A stretch of 64,000 nucleotides of DNA from Fusarium oxysporum f. sp. lycopersici 4287 (Eukaryota; Ascomycota; Sordariomycetes; Hypocreales; Nectriaceae), in assembly GCF_000149955.1 (NCBI RefSeq), contig NC_030994.1, positions 2,782,366 to 2,846,365 on the forward strand, given 5' to 3'. Every line of letters begins with the position of its first letter. The first letter of the stretch is position 1. Under the pieces are notes generated by a model, which saw nothing but the letters and a program-made list of their open reading frames with translations, did no database searches and was not told where the DNA came from. Below are positions 11,460-21,847 of this stretch, in pieces. A program made the translations under genes and the position numbers.

Positions 11460-12610
11460 AACAGGGCGGCGACCCTCGGCGTTTTGGATGTGATATCAGC
11501 GAGGCTGAGTTCTTTTTTACCTTAGATACCACTGGATAAATACCAACAGAACCTTGATTGTCAAGCAAAACGTCCATTGCGTCGTAAGTTGTGTCATCTG
11601 TGTCTCACTCCAATGTGAGGTCGAATTTGGGTTCTGCACCAGCACAACGGTGTCGGCCCGTCAGCCTCAACCTTTTCAGCATTCCAGTTGCATTCGCTTG
11701 CACGGAATTAGCCAGACCCAAGCAAGGTATTGGCAACATGGGCGCTGGGGATTTAAATATCACGAGTTTGAATTTCAATGCCTGAGGCATAACATGACGT
11801 GAAGTCGTTATGCCGAACATTGCCGCAGCTATTGCTCAGCTAACTCACCTTGCTCCGCAAAGTACGGAGCCCATCATCCAAAACGAGGAATTATATGAAT
11901 CGCAAAACCATTCTGGCCGTGAGCTTTCGGCGTTGTAACTGTTAAGCCGACGGAAGGATTCTGGCTTTTGGGTTATCAATGTCTTCCACTAAGCAGTTGA
12001 GGACCGGGAGGCAAGAAAGCTTAGGACCTCTTTTCTAAGTGATGAAAAGGCTTAGGTAAATTTAGCTAAATTTAGGATACGCTTAGTAGGACTTTGGACC
12101 AGTTAACACCTTGATTCAATGTCAGAAGTTTTCTTGCTCCCCTAGGCCGGGCTATTCACCCCGAACTTCAGTGTCGGTTTTCAATGTCCGGCGACCGTCC
12201 GGGTGTTTCCGCCTGTCCCGCGGGAGGGAAGTTTACGGAGAGAGGGCCACTCACCGAGTCACCTCTAAGCTCTTGCAGTTCAAGGTGAGAGCTTGTAACT
12301 TGCTGATGATTGAATTGAACCTCACCTCCAGTGACGTATTGCAAAACATTCATTTGGCTTCAATATCTATGATTCAGCAACGCAACATCAATTTAAGAAA
12401 CAATTGACCATTTAGTAAAATAATTTTAGCTATTATATCCCGTAAATATTGATCCATCCCCTTTTGTCCGTATAAACATCTCCAAAGGTACTGCAAGTCC
12501 GTGCGATACCCTCAAAGCTCGGCCCGCTTAATTCAGAACTTGTTTTGCTTTCCCCACGATCCCATCATTCTCCCGATCTTCCCACCTTCAATCCCGCCCA
12601 AACCCTCACA
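11460..12610. other. Intergenic region with one MITE-like repeat
   Basis: Holds a short inverted-repeat element at 12006-12142 and the KGD2 promoter, with CT-rich sequence just before the start at 12611. Short open frames seen here, such as 12111-12407, overlap the repeat and have no supporting motif. Confidence 0.5.
12006..12142. repeat. MITE-like element, copy 1
   Basis: About 137 bases bounded by imperfect inverted ends: GGGAGGCAAGAAAGCTT on the left and, reading inward from the right, GGGGAGCAAGAAAACTT. The inside is AT-rich with CTTAGGTAAATTTAG and the phrase TTGATTCAATGTCAG. Related copies lie at 18892-19023, 19030-19117 and 32381-32440. There is no coding capacity, which fits a non-autonomous DNA element. 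No clear target-site duplication was identified. Confidence 0.65.
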
Positions 12611-14078
12611 ATGGCTTCATTCATGCGCATGAAGGCCGCAACAGGCCTCTCCGGCCTATCACGCGTCGCCATCTCCCGAGCCCAACCCATCGCCAGCCTC
12701 ACACACAGCGCCATCCTCTGCCAGCGCGATCCCCAACGACGACTCTTCAGTAACTCCAGCATCTTCAATGGCTCGTATATCGTCTCCGTGCCGCCCATGG
12801 CAGAGTCCATCACCGAAGGAACATTAGCCAGCTTGCCCAAGAAGATTGGCGAGGCGGTTGAGCAGGATGAGGAGATTGCTAGCATTGAGACGGACAAGAT
12901 TGATGTTCTCGTCAATGCTAGCGAGCCTGGTGCTATCGCTGAGTACTTTGCTGAGGAGGGCGATACCGTTGTTGTCGGTCAGGATCTCGCGCGTATCGTG
13001 ACGGGCGAGGATGCTGGTTCTGTTAAGAAGAGCGAGGGTGAGGAGTCAAAACCTAAGGAGGAGCCCAAGAAGGAGGAGTCAAAGCCTGCTGAGCAACCCA
13101 AGGCCGAGGAGAAGCAATCTACTCCTGCTGCTGAAGCCCCCAAACCTTCAAAGCCCGCTGAGTCCAAGCCTGCGCCCAAGGAGTCCAAGCCTACACCTCC
13201 CGCTCAAGGTTCATCAAGCGGTCCCTCCCGCGGCGAGCGAGTTGTAAGTATCCCGCACATACGGCCATATCGCCCGTAGCTGACCGAGTCTGTAGGAGAA
13301 AATGACACGCATGCGCAAGACCATCGCCGCGCGCCTCAAGCAATCCCAAAACACCTGCGCCTCCCTAACAACCATCCAAGAAGTCGACATGACCAACATC
13401 ATCGCCTGGCGCGCCAAATACAAGGAAGAAGTCGCCGAGGAGCACGGCGTTCGACTGGGATACATGGGCGCTTTCACAAAGGCTACTACACTCGCTGCGC
13501 AAAAAGTTCCCCAGATCAACGCTATGATCGACACCGAGAAGGAGATCATCACGTATCGCGATTATGTCGATGTTAGTATTGCTGTTTCGGCGCCTAAAGG
13601 TTTGGTTACGCCTGTGTTGAGAAATACACATGAGTTGAGCATTGTTGAGTTGGAGAGGGAGGTTGCTAGCGCTGCTAAGAAGGTAAGTTCTCTCAGTGAA
13701 CGAGAAGGTGACAATGCTGACTGTTGTAGGCTCGTGATGGCAAGCTTACTATGGAGGACATGGAGGGCGGAAGCTTCTCCATCAGCAACCCCGGTATCTT
13801 CGGCTCCATGTTCGGAACTCCCGTTATCAACTACCCCCAGGCCGCTGTGTTCAACATGAACGGCATCCGTCAAGAAGTCGTCGCCATCAAGGGCGAAGCT
13901 GTCATCCGACCTGTAAGTCTTTCCCTTAGTCGATCCATTGGTTCAAGCTAATTGTTGGCAGATGATGTACATCAGTTTGACCTACGACCACCGCCTCATT
14001 GACGGCAGAGAGGCTGTCACCTTCTTGAACACCGTCAAGAAGTACATTGAGGATCCTTCGCGCATGCTGCTTGTCTAA
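12611..14078 (+). CDS. KGD2: Dihydrolipoamide succinyltransferase, E2 of 2-oxoglutarate dehydrogenase
   Basis: Exons 12611-13243, 13296-13682, 13730-13912 and 13962-14078 join in phase to 439 residues. The N-terminus is a mitochondrial presequence (about 1-50, rich in Arg, Ser and Ala). The lipoyl domain follows, with Lys96 in ETDKID as the expected lipoylated residue. A Lys/Glu/Pro-rich linker (about 138-207) leads to the catalytic domain, which ends with DHRLIDG (His411, Asp415), the acyltransferase active site. The linker has no clear E3-binding domain, as in eukaryotic Kgd2. The enzyme transfers succinyl groups from E1-bound thiamine to CoA in the TCA cycle, in the mitochondrial matrix. 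An in-frame ATG at 12545 exists, but 12611 (CACAATGG) gives the expected presequence. Confidence 0.96.
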
Positions 14079-14316
14079 AAAGTTGTTGTGTTAGAGTAGA
14101 GTAGAGAGTTCATTTGTATGCTAGAGCGATTGGGTTTAGACGGAGGAATGGACATTGTTCTGCATGGCTGGCGCTTTGTAGAGTTAGACTAATGCAGATG
14201 CTTACTACGTCGCATGCATTTGTTTATCGTATGATTGAGGAGGTGGAGAGATCTCTTTCTTGAACGCGGGGCCGTGCTTCGATATCTGGTTGAGTCTGTA
14301 ATGTGTAGACTACACT

Positions 14317-15326
14317 CTATGCCGTGATCTCGCTCTTCATACAAACCGTCCCATCCTTCTCAACAAGAACATCCCAAGCCTTCTCACCTTCAGCCTCCTT
14401 AGTCGCTGAGGTCCGGATGCTGTATGTTTGACCAGCATACAAAGGTGACATGGCTCTGTATGTGATGCCTGTCGGGCTTTCACCGTTGCCATGGATGTCT
14501 CGCCAGTAATCCAACAGATTGACCAGGTTGAGGGGTCCGTGGACAACTTCAGCGGGATGGCCTTCAACATTTCGAGTCCAGTCTTGGTTATAGTGTATCA
14601 TATGCCCATTGAAGGTGAGGGCTGAGAATCGGAAGAGGCCGACTGGCGACCAGCGGAGTTCTCTTATGGGAACACCTAGTTCTATTAGCCAGCATCAGTT
14701 TACATTGCTCTGCAACACTTACCTTCACTCTTTACATCCAAGTCTCTGATAAGTGACGGCCCACGGACAGAATCCTCGAGCACTCTTGGCTCCCCTCTCA
14801 CAGCACTAGGATCAATCTCAGGTCTAAACACCCAGGACCTCCGATCCGTCAACGCCAAACCCTTCGACCCCCAAAACTCCTTCTCAACCTCCACAAGAAC
14901 CATCTCCCCCGCCGAGCGACTCCTCTTCGGCGTCGCGCTCAGCAACCTCGTCCTCTCTTCAACTTGATCACCTACCCGAAGCGACACATCACTAGCCCAT
15001 GTCATCTTACCACCAGCCCACATCCTTCTCGTAAACGGTTTCGAGGCATTATAGGTGGTATCGCTTCCATCAGCGCCTAATTCAGATTCTGTCCCATTTG
15101 GTGTGAAGTATACGAGATGATAGCCTGGTGGTACGGGTGTTCCTTCAATTGGCGGCTGTTCAGACACGTCCTTGCCGTTGAGGGTTGGACGGTTCAGTGT
15201 GAGAGCTAGTTTTTGGAGTTGGTTTGCGTCAAGAAATTGACGGCGGATGATGGATTTATTGGAGAATGTTTCTAGAAGGTGGGATGCTGCGTCTGAGGCA
15301 GTGGCTTTGAGATTGCGAAGAGACAT
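14317..15326 (-). CDS. HTD2-like mitochondrial 3-hydroxyacyl-thioester dehydratase
   Basis: Exons 15326-14723 and 14675-14317 join across a 47-base intron to 320 residues. Features of the fungal Htd2 / MaoC-like family are an N-terminal FAS1-like hotdog region with PPGYHLVYFTPNG and RRMWAGGKMTW, and a second hotdog with LFRFSALTFNGHMIHYNQDW, the motif with the catalytic His in hydratase-2 enzymes, then HGPLNLVNLLDYW. Htd2 carries out the third step of mitochondrial type II fatty-acid synthesis, which feeds lipoic acid formation. That links it functionally to its neighbour KGD2, a lipoylated protein; the genes are convergent, with 238 bases between stops. A start 81 bases upstream is possible. 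Confidence 0.78.
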
Positions 15327-16005
15327 GATGGGATGTGTAAGTGATGCGGGGTGAAGTTTGGAGGGGACAAGAGCAGTTATACAGTCGGTGATCGGCCAAT
15401 TGCTCAAGTTGCCGATATTTTATAAAACGTCAAAACATCATGACTGAGCATTGAACAGGGATCGTTTATAATTATTGACAACAGACCTTTCCAATTGTTA
15501 CTGTCAAGGCTACAGGTTAGGTAGTGTCTACAAGTAGACACGTGAAGCTACGGCTAAAGGGAAGACTCCGCCACGAGTGCGCTCACTGAATAATGTGAGA
15601 CAAACATTTTGAAACTCAATCAATTCAACCACATGTATTCCAACATTCTTCAAATTCACTTCCAAATATTTTCTCTCTGCAGCAATTGTAAGCATCAACA
15701 TCTTGAGTCTGCCCTTGAGGTGTAGTTAAAGCTCCGGCTCCACTCTCGGCAGGCGGTCAACTTCCGGGTACAAGGGTATTCAATCTCCGACCAATCACAT
15801 CGCCTCCATTATTATTCCGCTCAGATTTCCCCAGATAATTTTCTGTGACCCATCCTCCGAGGCCGGCTTCGCAAACAAAAAACATGAAGCTATCCCCAAC
15901 CTAAAACTCGCACTCTGTTCCATCCACCCGACACCGTCGCTGTCTCGATCCAGAATTAACTTTCTGGTATGGTATTTGCTCTTGGTTACTGATTGAGCTT
16001 TCACA
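15327..16005. promoter_or_regulatory. Divergent promoter between the HTD2-like gene and LYS4
   Basis: The 679-base gap between opposite start codons must hold both promoters. It is CT-rich near 15640-15680 and 15940-16005. No binding site was recognised with confidence. Confidence 0.45.
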
Positions 16006-18803
16006 ATGGTTGCTTTTGTATGTATATCCTCGCCGAGTCCCCATCATGGGACCTAGGACATTCCCCGCCACTGCGTCTTGAACACTTCCCTTTATCTCTT
16101 GACCACTCCCTTTCAGTCTTCTAGAATATATACTGACAATCTGTATAGAGGAGAGCAGTCGCTCTCAACGCTGTTGCCGTCGCGCGACTCCAATCCCGAA
16201 CCTTGATATCCCGCTCCCGATCTCTCGCCATCGCCACACAACACCGCGCCTACACGTCACCGAGTGCCCGTCGACAGTATGCTTTCCATTCTCAACTCGA
16301 GAGCTCGTCTACTCCTAATCCTTCGGCTTTCCAGTACCAGCGGGCGCCTGTGGTGGAGAATCCCCAGACTCTCATAGAGAAAATCGCCCAAAAACACGCC
16401 CAAGGCCTCGCTTCTGGGAAGAAGATCAAGGCTGGCTCGTACATTGCTTTGCGGCCGCAGCATATTATGAGTCACGACAACACCTGGCCTATAGCTAAAA
16501 AATGGCTCGATTTGCAAGCTTCTAAGATCCATGATAATCGTCAACTTGGTGCGTTGTGCCCTAGAGACTGGGGATGTTATCTAGGTCTTACCATGGGACT
16601 GGAGGGGGGATAACTACCTCCTACCATGGGATACGCCTTACCAAGGGAATGACTCCACTAATTCCTTGACAGTGTTCACGTTAGACCACGACGTGTCAAA
16701 TATGTCAGAGAGTAACCTCCGGAAGTACTCTCTAATTCGTGAATTCGCCGAGAAGCATGGGATTACGAACTATCCTGCCGGGAGGGGAATTGGACACCAG
16801 ATTATGATTGAGGAGGGTATGAAAGGACTGAACTGGCTTAATAAAATAGTCCACTAACGCTCGGATAGGATATGCTTGGCCAGAGACAGTTTCTGTGGCT
16901 AGTGACAGCCATAGTAACATGTATGGAGGTATGATACTCTGCCAAGGTTAGACTTTAGGCTGCTAACACACATGTAGGTGTAGGTTGTCTCGGTACTGCT
17001 GTCGTTCGTACAGACGCAGCCGCCATCTGGGCTACAGGACAGACCTGGTGGCAGGTCCCCCCTGTCGCAAAGGTCACTTTCACTGGCATTCTTCCCCCCG
17101 GCGTCACCGGAAAGGATGTCATTATTGCTCTTTGCGGCCTCTTCCGCGATGATCAAGTATTGAACCACGCCATTGAGTTTGCTGGTGGTGAGAGTCTCAC
17201 TATTGACGAGCGCTTGACTATCAGCAACATGACCACGGAGTGGGGTGCCCTCGCAGGTGTCTTCCCTGTTGACGATATGCTCATCTCATGGTACCGCGGC
17301 AAGGCCACCACTAATGCCATGTTCAACGGCTCTTCGAAGGATCGCATCAACCACAAGCGAATCGACGAGCTCGAGCAGAACAGAATGTCTGCTGACCCCG
17401 GTGCCACATACGCCAAGGAGCTGTATCTCAACCTATCTACTCTTTCACCGATCGTCTCAGGGCCCAACTCCGTCAAGGTTGCCACCCCCCTGAACAAGCT
17501 CGAGGCCGAGAACATCCCCGTGAACAAGGCTTACCTTGTGTCTTGCACCAACTCTCGCGCTTCTGATATCGCAGCTGCTGCTCGTGTCTTCCGTGAGGCT
17601 GCCAAGGAGGGTAAGGCTGCCAAGGTTGCGCCAGGTGTCGAATTCTACATCTCTGCGGCATCCATCCCTGAGCAAAAGATTGCCGAGGAGGCTGGAGACT
17701 GGCAGGTCTTGGTTGAAGCTGGCGCCATTCCCATGATTTCAGGATGTGGACAATGTATCGGTTTGGGTAAGGGACTTCTTGAGCCTGGTGAGGTCGGTAT
17801 TAGTGCCAGTAACCGTAACTTCAAGGTAAGACGCTGTTCCGTCTAGTAAAATATGACCCGAAGCTAACACTTATTCAGGGCCGCATGGGTTCTACGTCAG
17901 CCAAGGCATACCTCTCCAGCCCTGAGATCGTCGCTGCCAGTGCTCTTCAAGGCAAGATCGCAGGCCCTGGCTGGTACCAGAAGCCCGAGGGTGTTGAGAA
18001 GGTCATCATTGGCGAGGGAAGTGGTGACTTTGTTGCTGACAAGGCTCTGTCCATTGAGGATGCTCTCGACAAGATCATCAACGAGGCTGATGCTTTGATC
18101 GCCGCTGCTGAGAAGTCCGAGGGTGCCGCTGAAGAAGCAAGCCCTGCTGCTGCTGCTGCTGAGGAGGAGTCGCTGACTGAGATCCTCCCCGGTTTCCCTG
18201 AAAAGGTCGAGGGTGAAATTGTCTTCTGCGACAGCGATAACATCAACACTGATGGCATCTACCCCGGTACGTCAAGTCGTCCTCATTCCCGACGACTCAA
18301 CTAACAGCTTGATAGGCAAGTACACATACGAGGATAACATCTCACCAGAGAAGATGGCCGAAGTCTGCATGGAGAACTACGACACCGAATTCGGCAAAAT
18401 CGCCCAACCGGGCGACATTCTCGTCACCGGCTTCAACTTCGGCTGCGGCTCATCCCGCGAACAAGCCGCAACCGCCATCCTCGCCAAGAAGATCCCGCTC
18501 GTCGTCTCCGGCAGCTTCGGCAACATCTTCAGCCGCAACAGCATCAACAACGCGCTCATGGGCGTTGAAGTGCCTCGCCTCGTCGAGCGTCTCCGCGAGA
18601 CCTACAAGAACGATACCGAGAAGCCGCTTACTCGACGAACGGGGTGGAAGTTCGTCTGGGATGTCAGGAGGTCAAAGGTTGTTGTTACGGAGAAGGATGG
18701 GAAGCAGTGGGAGCAGAAGGTTGGGGAGTTGCCTGCTAATGTGCAGGAGATTATCGCCAAGGGCGGTCTGGAGAAGTGGGTTAAGTCGAAGATTGAGGCG
18801 TGA
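16006..18803 (+). CDS. LYS4: Homoaconitase, mitochondrial (lysine biosynthesis)
   Basis: Seven exons: 16006-16017, 16149-16548, 16673-16816, 16869-16928, 16978-17825, 17879-18266 and 18316-18803, giving 779 residues in continuous phase. The first exon encodes only MVAF. An Arg/Ser-rich mitochondrial presequence follows. The aconitase core has [12 protein letters not shown], the [18 protein letters not shown] block, and iron-sulphur cysteines in SCTNSR and GCGQCIG. After an Ala/Glu-rich linker (about residues 575-590) comes the swivel domain with [14 protein letters not shown]. The presence of the homoaconitase-type DHDVSNMSE block and the linker favours Lys4 over Aco1. It converts homocitrate/homoaconitate to homoisocitrate in the alpha-aminoadipate pathway, which starts from 2-oxoglutarate, also the substrate of the KGD2 complex nearby. 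Confidence 0.94.
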
Positions 18804-18891
18804 AAAGTGTGATTTTTGTGTAATATAGAGGGTATTTAGATGTTGGAAATAAGTAAAAGTCTTGAACCTCATGACACTCAATCCCTTGGCT

Positions 18892-19023
18892 GGGAGAGGC
18901 AAGAAAACTTAGGACCTGTATCCTAACTAAGAAAAAGACTTAGGTAAGTTTAGTATATCTTAGAATCTTTAGACCATTAATTTTGGCACCCTGATTCAAT
19001 GTCAGGTTTTCTTGCTCCTCGGG
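18892..19023. repeat. MITE-like element, copy 2
   Basis: About 132 bases with inverted ends GGGAGAGGCAAGAAAAC and, inward from the right, CCCGAGGAGCAAGAAAACC. The inside shares CTTAGGTAAGTTTAG and CTGATTCAATGTCAGG with copy 1. It sits just after the LYS4 stop, in its likely 3' flank. Confidence 0.65.
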
Positions 19024-19029
19024 GCTTGG

Positions 19030-19117
19030 CGAAGGCTTTCCTAGATGACAAAAGTACGTAGGTAAGCTTAGTTGTTATTGAGAGGACCGTGGGCTGGATA
19101 TTTTTGGCACCTTGCCC
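19030..19117. repeat. MITE-like element, degenerate partial copy
   Basis: It abuts copy 2 directly. TTTCCTAGATGACAAAAG, then CGTAGGTAAGCTTAG and GGCACCTTG line up in order with the middle of copy 1, but the terminal inverted repeats are missing. It may be a tandem or nested older insertion. Confidence 0.45.
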
Positions 19118-19283
19118 CAAGCTGCTCTCCACATCGCATCATCATTCAACACAAAGAATACTTCAACATCATCAAGCTTATCAACTGCTCTAAGTTACTG
19201 GAATTGCAATCTGGCATTAAAATCACAACGCAGTGAAGAAGAAAACACCCAATCCGAGGATGATACGTAACCCGACTGTCAAA

Positions 19284-20579
19284 ATGTCACGATTAGCTTC
19301 ACGATGCCTCATTCACCTCCGCCCATCGCTACCTCACCCAGCACAACGACACGCCTTCTCAACAACCCCCCCAAGGCATCTCATGAGCCTAACAGGCTTC
19401 TCAGACAACCAACTAACAGTCCGCGACGCCATCAGCAAGATATGCGCTGAATTCCCCAATACATACTGGCAGTCCCATGACCAAGATGAGCAAGACCCAA
19501 AGGAGTTCCACGCCGCTCTCGCAAAAGCCGGTTGGCTTGGTATTGCACTTCCAGAATCCTTAGGGGGCTCAGCTCTAGGGATTTCAGAGGCCACAATGAT
19601 GATGCAGACGATCACAGAATCGGGTGCCGGTATGGCGGGTGCGCAGAGCATCCATGCTAATGTCTACGCGACGCAGCCTCTTGCCAAGTTTGGGTCGAAG
19701 GAGCAGTTGGAGGATACTATTCCTAAGATTGTGTCGGGGGAGTATCGAGTGTGCTTTGGAGTCACGGAGCCAAACGCTGGGCTTGATACACTTCGTTTAG
19801 AGACGGCAGCGAAAGAGAACTCGGATGGTTCATTCAACGTCACTGGTCAGAAGATCTGGATAACTTGTGCGCAAGTAGCGTCGAAAATGATCCTTCTCGC
19901 GAGAACTACACCATTAGATAAGGTTAAGAAGGCAAGCGAAGGCCTGTCCTTATTCTGTATTGATCTCAACCGTGACCAACCAGGCCTCGAAATGCGGCGG
20001 ATCAAGAAAATGGGCGGCCGAGCAGTCGACGCCAATGAAGTGTTCTTCGATAATTACACCATCCCCTCCTCATCTCTCATCGGCGAAAAAGACAAGGGTT
20101 TCAAAATGATTCTTCACGGAATGAACGCTGAGCGCTGCCTCCTAGCTGGCGAAGCCCTCGGTCTCGGCTACGCCGCCCTCTCAAAAGCAGCATCCTACGC
20201 CAAAACTCGCGTTGTGTTCAAACGACAGATCGGAATGAACCAAGCAATTGCTCATCCGTTGGCAGATGCGTACATGAAGCTTGAAGCGGCGAAACTAGCG
20301 ACGTATCATGCTGCGAGGTTGTATGATGATGAGAGTGGTACTGTTGGACAGGATGAGATTGGGGTCGCGGCGAATAGTGCAAAGTACATGGCTGCTGAAG
20401 CGGCGTTCACGGCGTGTGAGAGGGCGGTGTTGACGCATGGCGGGATGGGGTATGCGGTTGAGTATGATGTTGAGAGGTGGTTTAGGGAGTGTCTTGTCCC
20501 GAGGATTGCGCCGGTTAGTAGGGAGATGATATTGAACTATATCAGTGAAAAGGTTCTTGAGTTGCCGAGGAGTTATTGA
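19284..20579 (+). CDS. Mitochondrial acyl-CoA dehydrogenase family protein
   Basis: A single exon of 431 residues. The start at 19284 (TCAAAATGTC) is preferred over the in-frame 19233 ATG, because it puts an Arg/Pro-rich presequence ending near AFSTTPPRH at the N-terminus. The family motifs are CFGVTEPNAGLD (flavin and substrate binding in the middle domain), FNVTGQKIWITCA, GLDLNRDQPGLE-like spacing, and GGMGYAVEYDVERWFRE near the C-terminus. Such enzymes oxidise acyl-CoA to enoyl-CoA with FAD and pass electrons to ETF. The exact substrate, fatty or branched-chain acyl-CoA, cannot be settled by eye. The gene is tandem with LYS4, separated by the MITE cluster. Confidence 0.88.
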   Translation: MSRLASRCLIHLRPSLPHPAQRHAFSTTPPRHLMSLTGFSDNQLTVRDAISKICAEFPNTYWQSHDQDEQDPKEFHAALAKAGWLGIALPESLGGSALGISEATMMMQTITESGAGMAGAQSIHANVYATQPLAKFGSKEQLEDTIPKIVSGEYRVCFGVTEPNAGLDTLRLETAAKENSDGSFNVTGQKIWITCAQVASKMILLARTTPLDKVKKASEGLSLFCIDLNRDQPGLEMRRIKKMGGRAVDANEVFFDNYTIPSSSLIGEKDKGFKMILHGMNAERCLLAGEALGLGYAALSKAASYAKTRVVFKRQIGMNQAIAHPLADAYMKLEAAKLATYHAARLYDDESGTVGQDEIGVAANSAKYMAAEAAFTACERAVLTHGGMGYAVEYDVERWFRECLVPRIAPVSREMILNYISEKVLELPRSY

Positions 20580-21134
20580 TGAGTAGTACCAGACTCCTTG
20601 TTGGTCGATATGGCTAAGGTAGTAGAACAGCGGGAGCCTAGAACAGACGCTTGGGAAGCCTCTGAATCACATCGGTATTGTTTATTTAACATTGTTAGAT
20701 TTAGATTACATGAGGTCCAAGACTCTCCTTCACAGCTTTGACTTTTAAATAACGATACACTGATATCACATCTTTTATCAATGAAGAGGTCTCAGCTGCT
20801 CATGGTTGCGAGTCCGATCTCGGCCAAGTGCCAAAACTGCCTAATTAGGAAGTAAGTGTTGCAATCACGAAGTCGCCTGGGCCATTCTATAAAATGTATA
20901 CAACATTCTTGTGACAAGTCTGCTCAATAACATATGATTCCCTGAAGCATCTCATCGGCATTTCGTTTGTTGACGATAGTGCTGCAAAAGACTTATCGGC
21001 TCTGATCGGATATCCATGGTCTTCGGATGACAGATCTACACCCCGTGATCGCACTCATTTCGACATTTCGCTCACTCATCACCATCACCATCACCGATCA
21101 ACAAAGAGACAATTAAATATCTCATCCCTTCAAA
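20580..21134. other. Intergenic, acyl-CoA dehydrogenase 3' flank and RidA promoter
   Basis: AT-rich after 20680. A short run of CATCAC repeats lies at about 21074-21096, before the RidA start. No gene is seen. Confidence 0.45.
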
Positions 21135-21643
21135 ATGGCACGAACACCAGTTTCTACGAAAAAGGCCCCCGCTGTGCCGCAAAACCTGATGAACCAGGCC
21201 ATCATCGCCAATGGCTTCGTCTTCACATCTGGTGGCGTCGCGATGGACCCCAAGACAGGGAAGATGATTGATGGTGACATTGAGGCTCACACAGTACGTC
21301 AGGTCTCTCTTGAATCCCGAATCAATTGCTAATATGATCCCTATTCAGCGCCAAATTATTTCCAACCTCGGCGCCATTCTAGACGAAGCTGGCTCGAGCC
21401 TCAATGATGTGATTGAAGTCAACATTTACTTGTCTGATATGAAGTACTACGCCAAGATGAACGAAGTCTATGCTGAGTACTGGGGCGAAATCAAGCCTGC
21501 TAGAACGTAAGTCAGTTGCGGGATGCCTATGGGGTAAGAGTGCTGACCGTAGTAGATGCGTTGCTGTCAAGAGTCTTCCGATGAACGCCAATATTGAGAT
21601 CAAGTGTGTCGGAGTCATTACCAACCCCAAGTCAAAGCTGTAA
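21135..21643 (+). CDS. RidA/YjgF family 2-iminobutanoate deaminase
   Basis: Exons 21135-21293, 21349-21506 and 21556-21643 join to 134 residues, the standard length. Landmarks are [47 protein letters not shown] spread over the first junction, and the catalytic Arg105 in KPART with Glu120 in NIEIKCVGV, at the same numbers as the bacterial enzyme. RidA hydrolyses reactive enamines and imines released by PLP enzymes, protecting other PLP enzymes. Mitochondrial (Mmf1-type) and cytosolic (Hmf1-type) forms exist; the N-terminus here ([15 protein letters not shown]) is short and gives no strong targeting signal. Confidence 0.92.
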
Positions 21644-21847
21644 AGGAGGTTGCCGCTGATTCGGGGCTGGTCTTTGGCTGAATGAAGAGGCTCACGATGA
21701 TGTTCCATAATTAGTAGTTATTAGGTCAGTTTCTATTACAGCACTCGACTTGTAAGATCCTCGGGCCAATTTGTTCCATAATTTATATCCTGCCCATTTT
21801 GCAAGCGCGCCGATCATGTGAGTAGGCGACCTCCTCGTACCAGGCTG

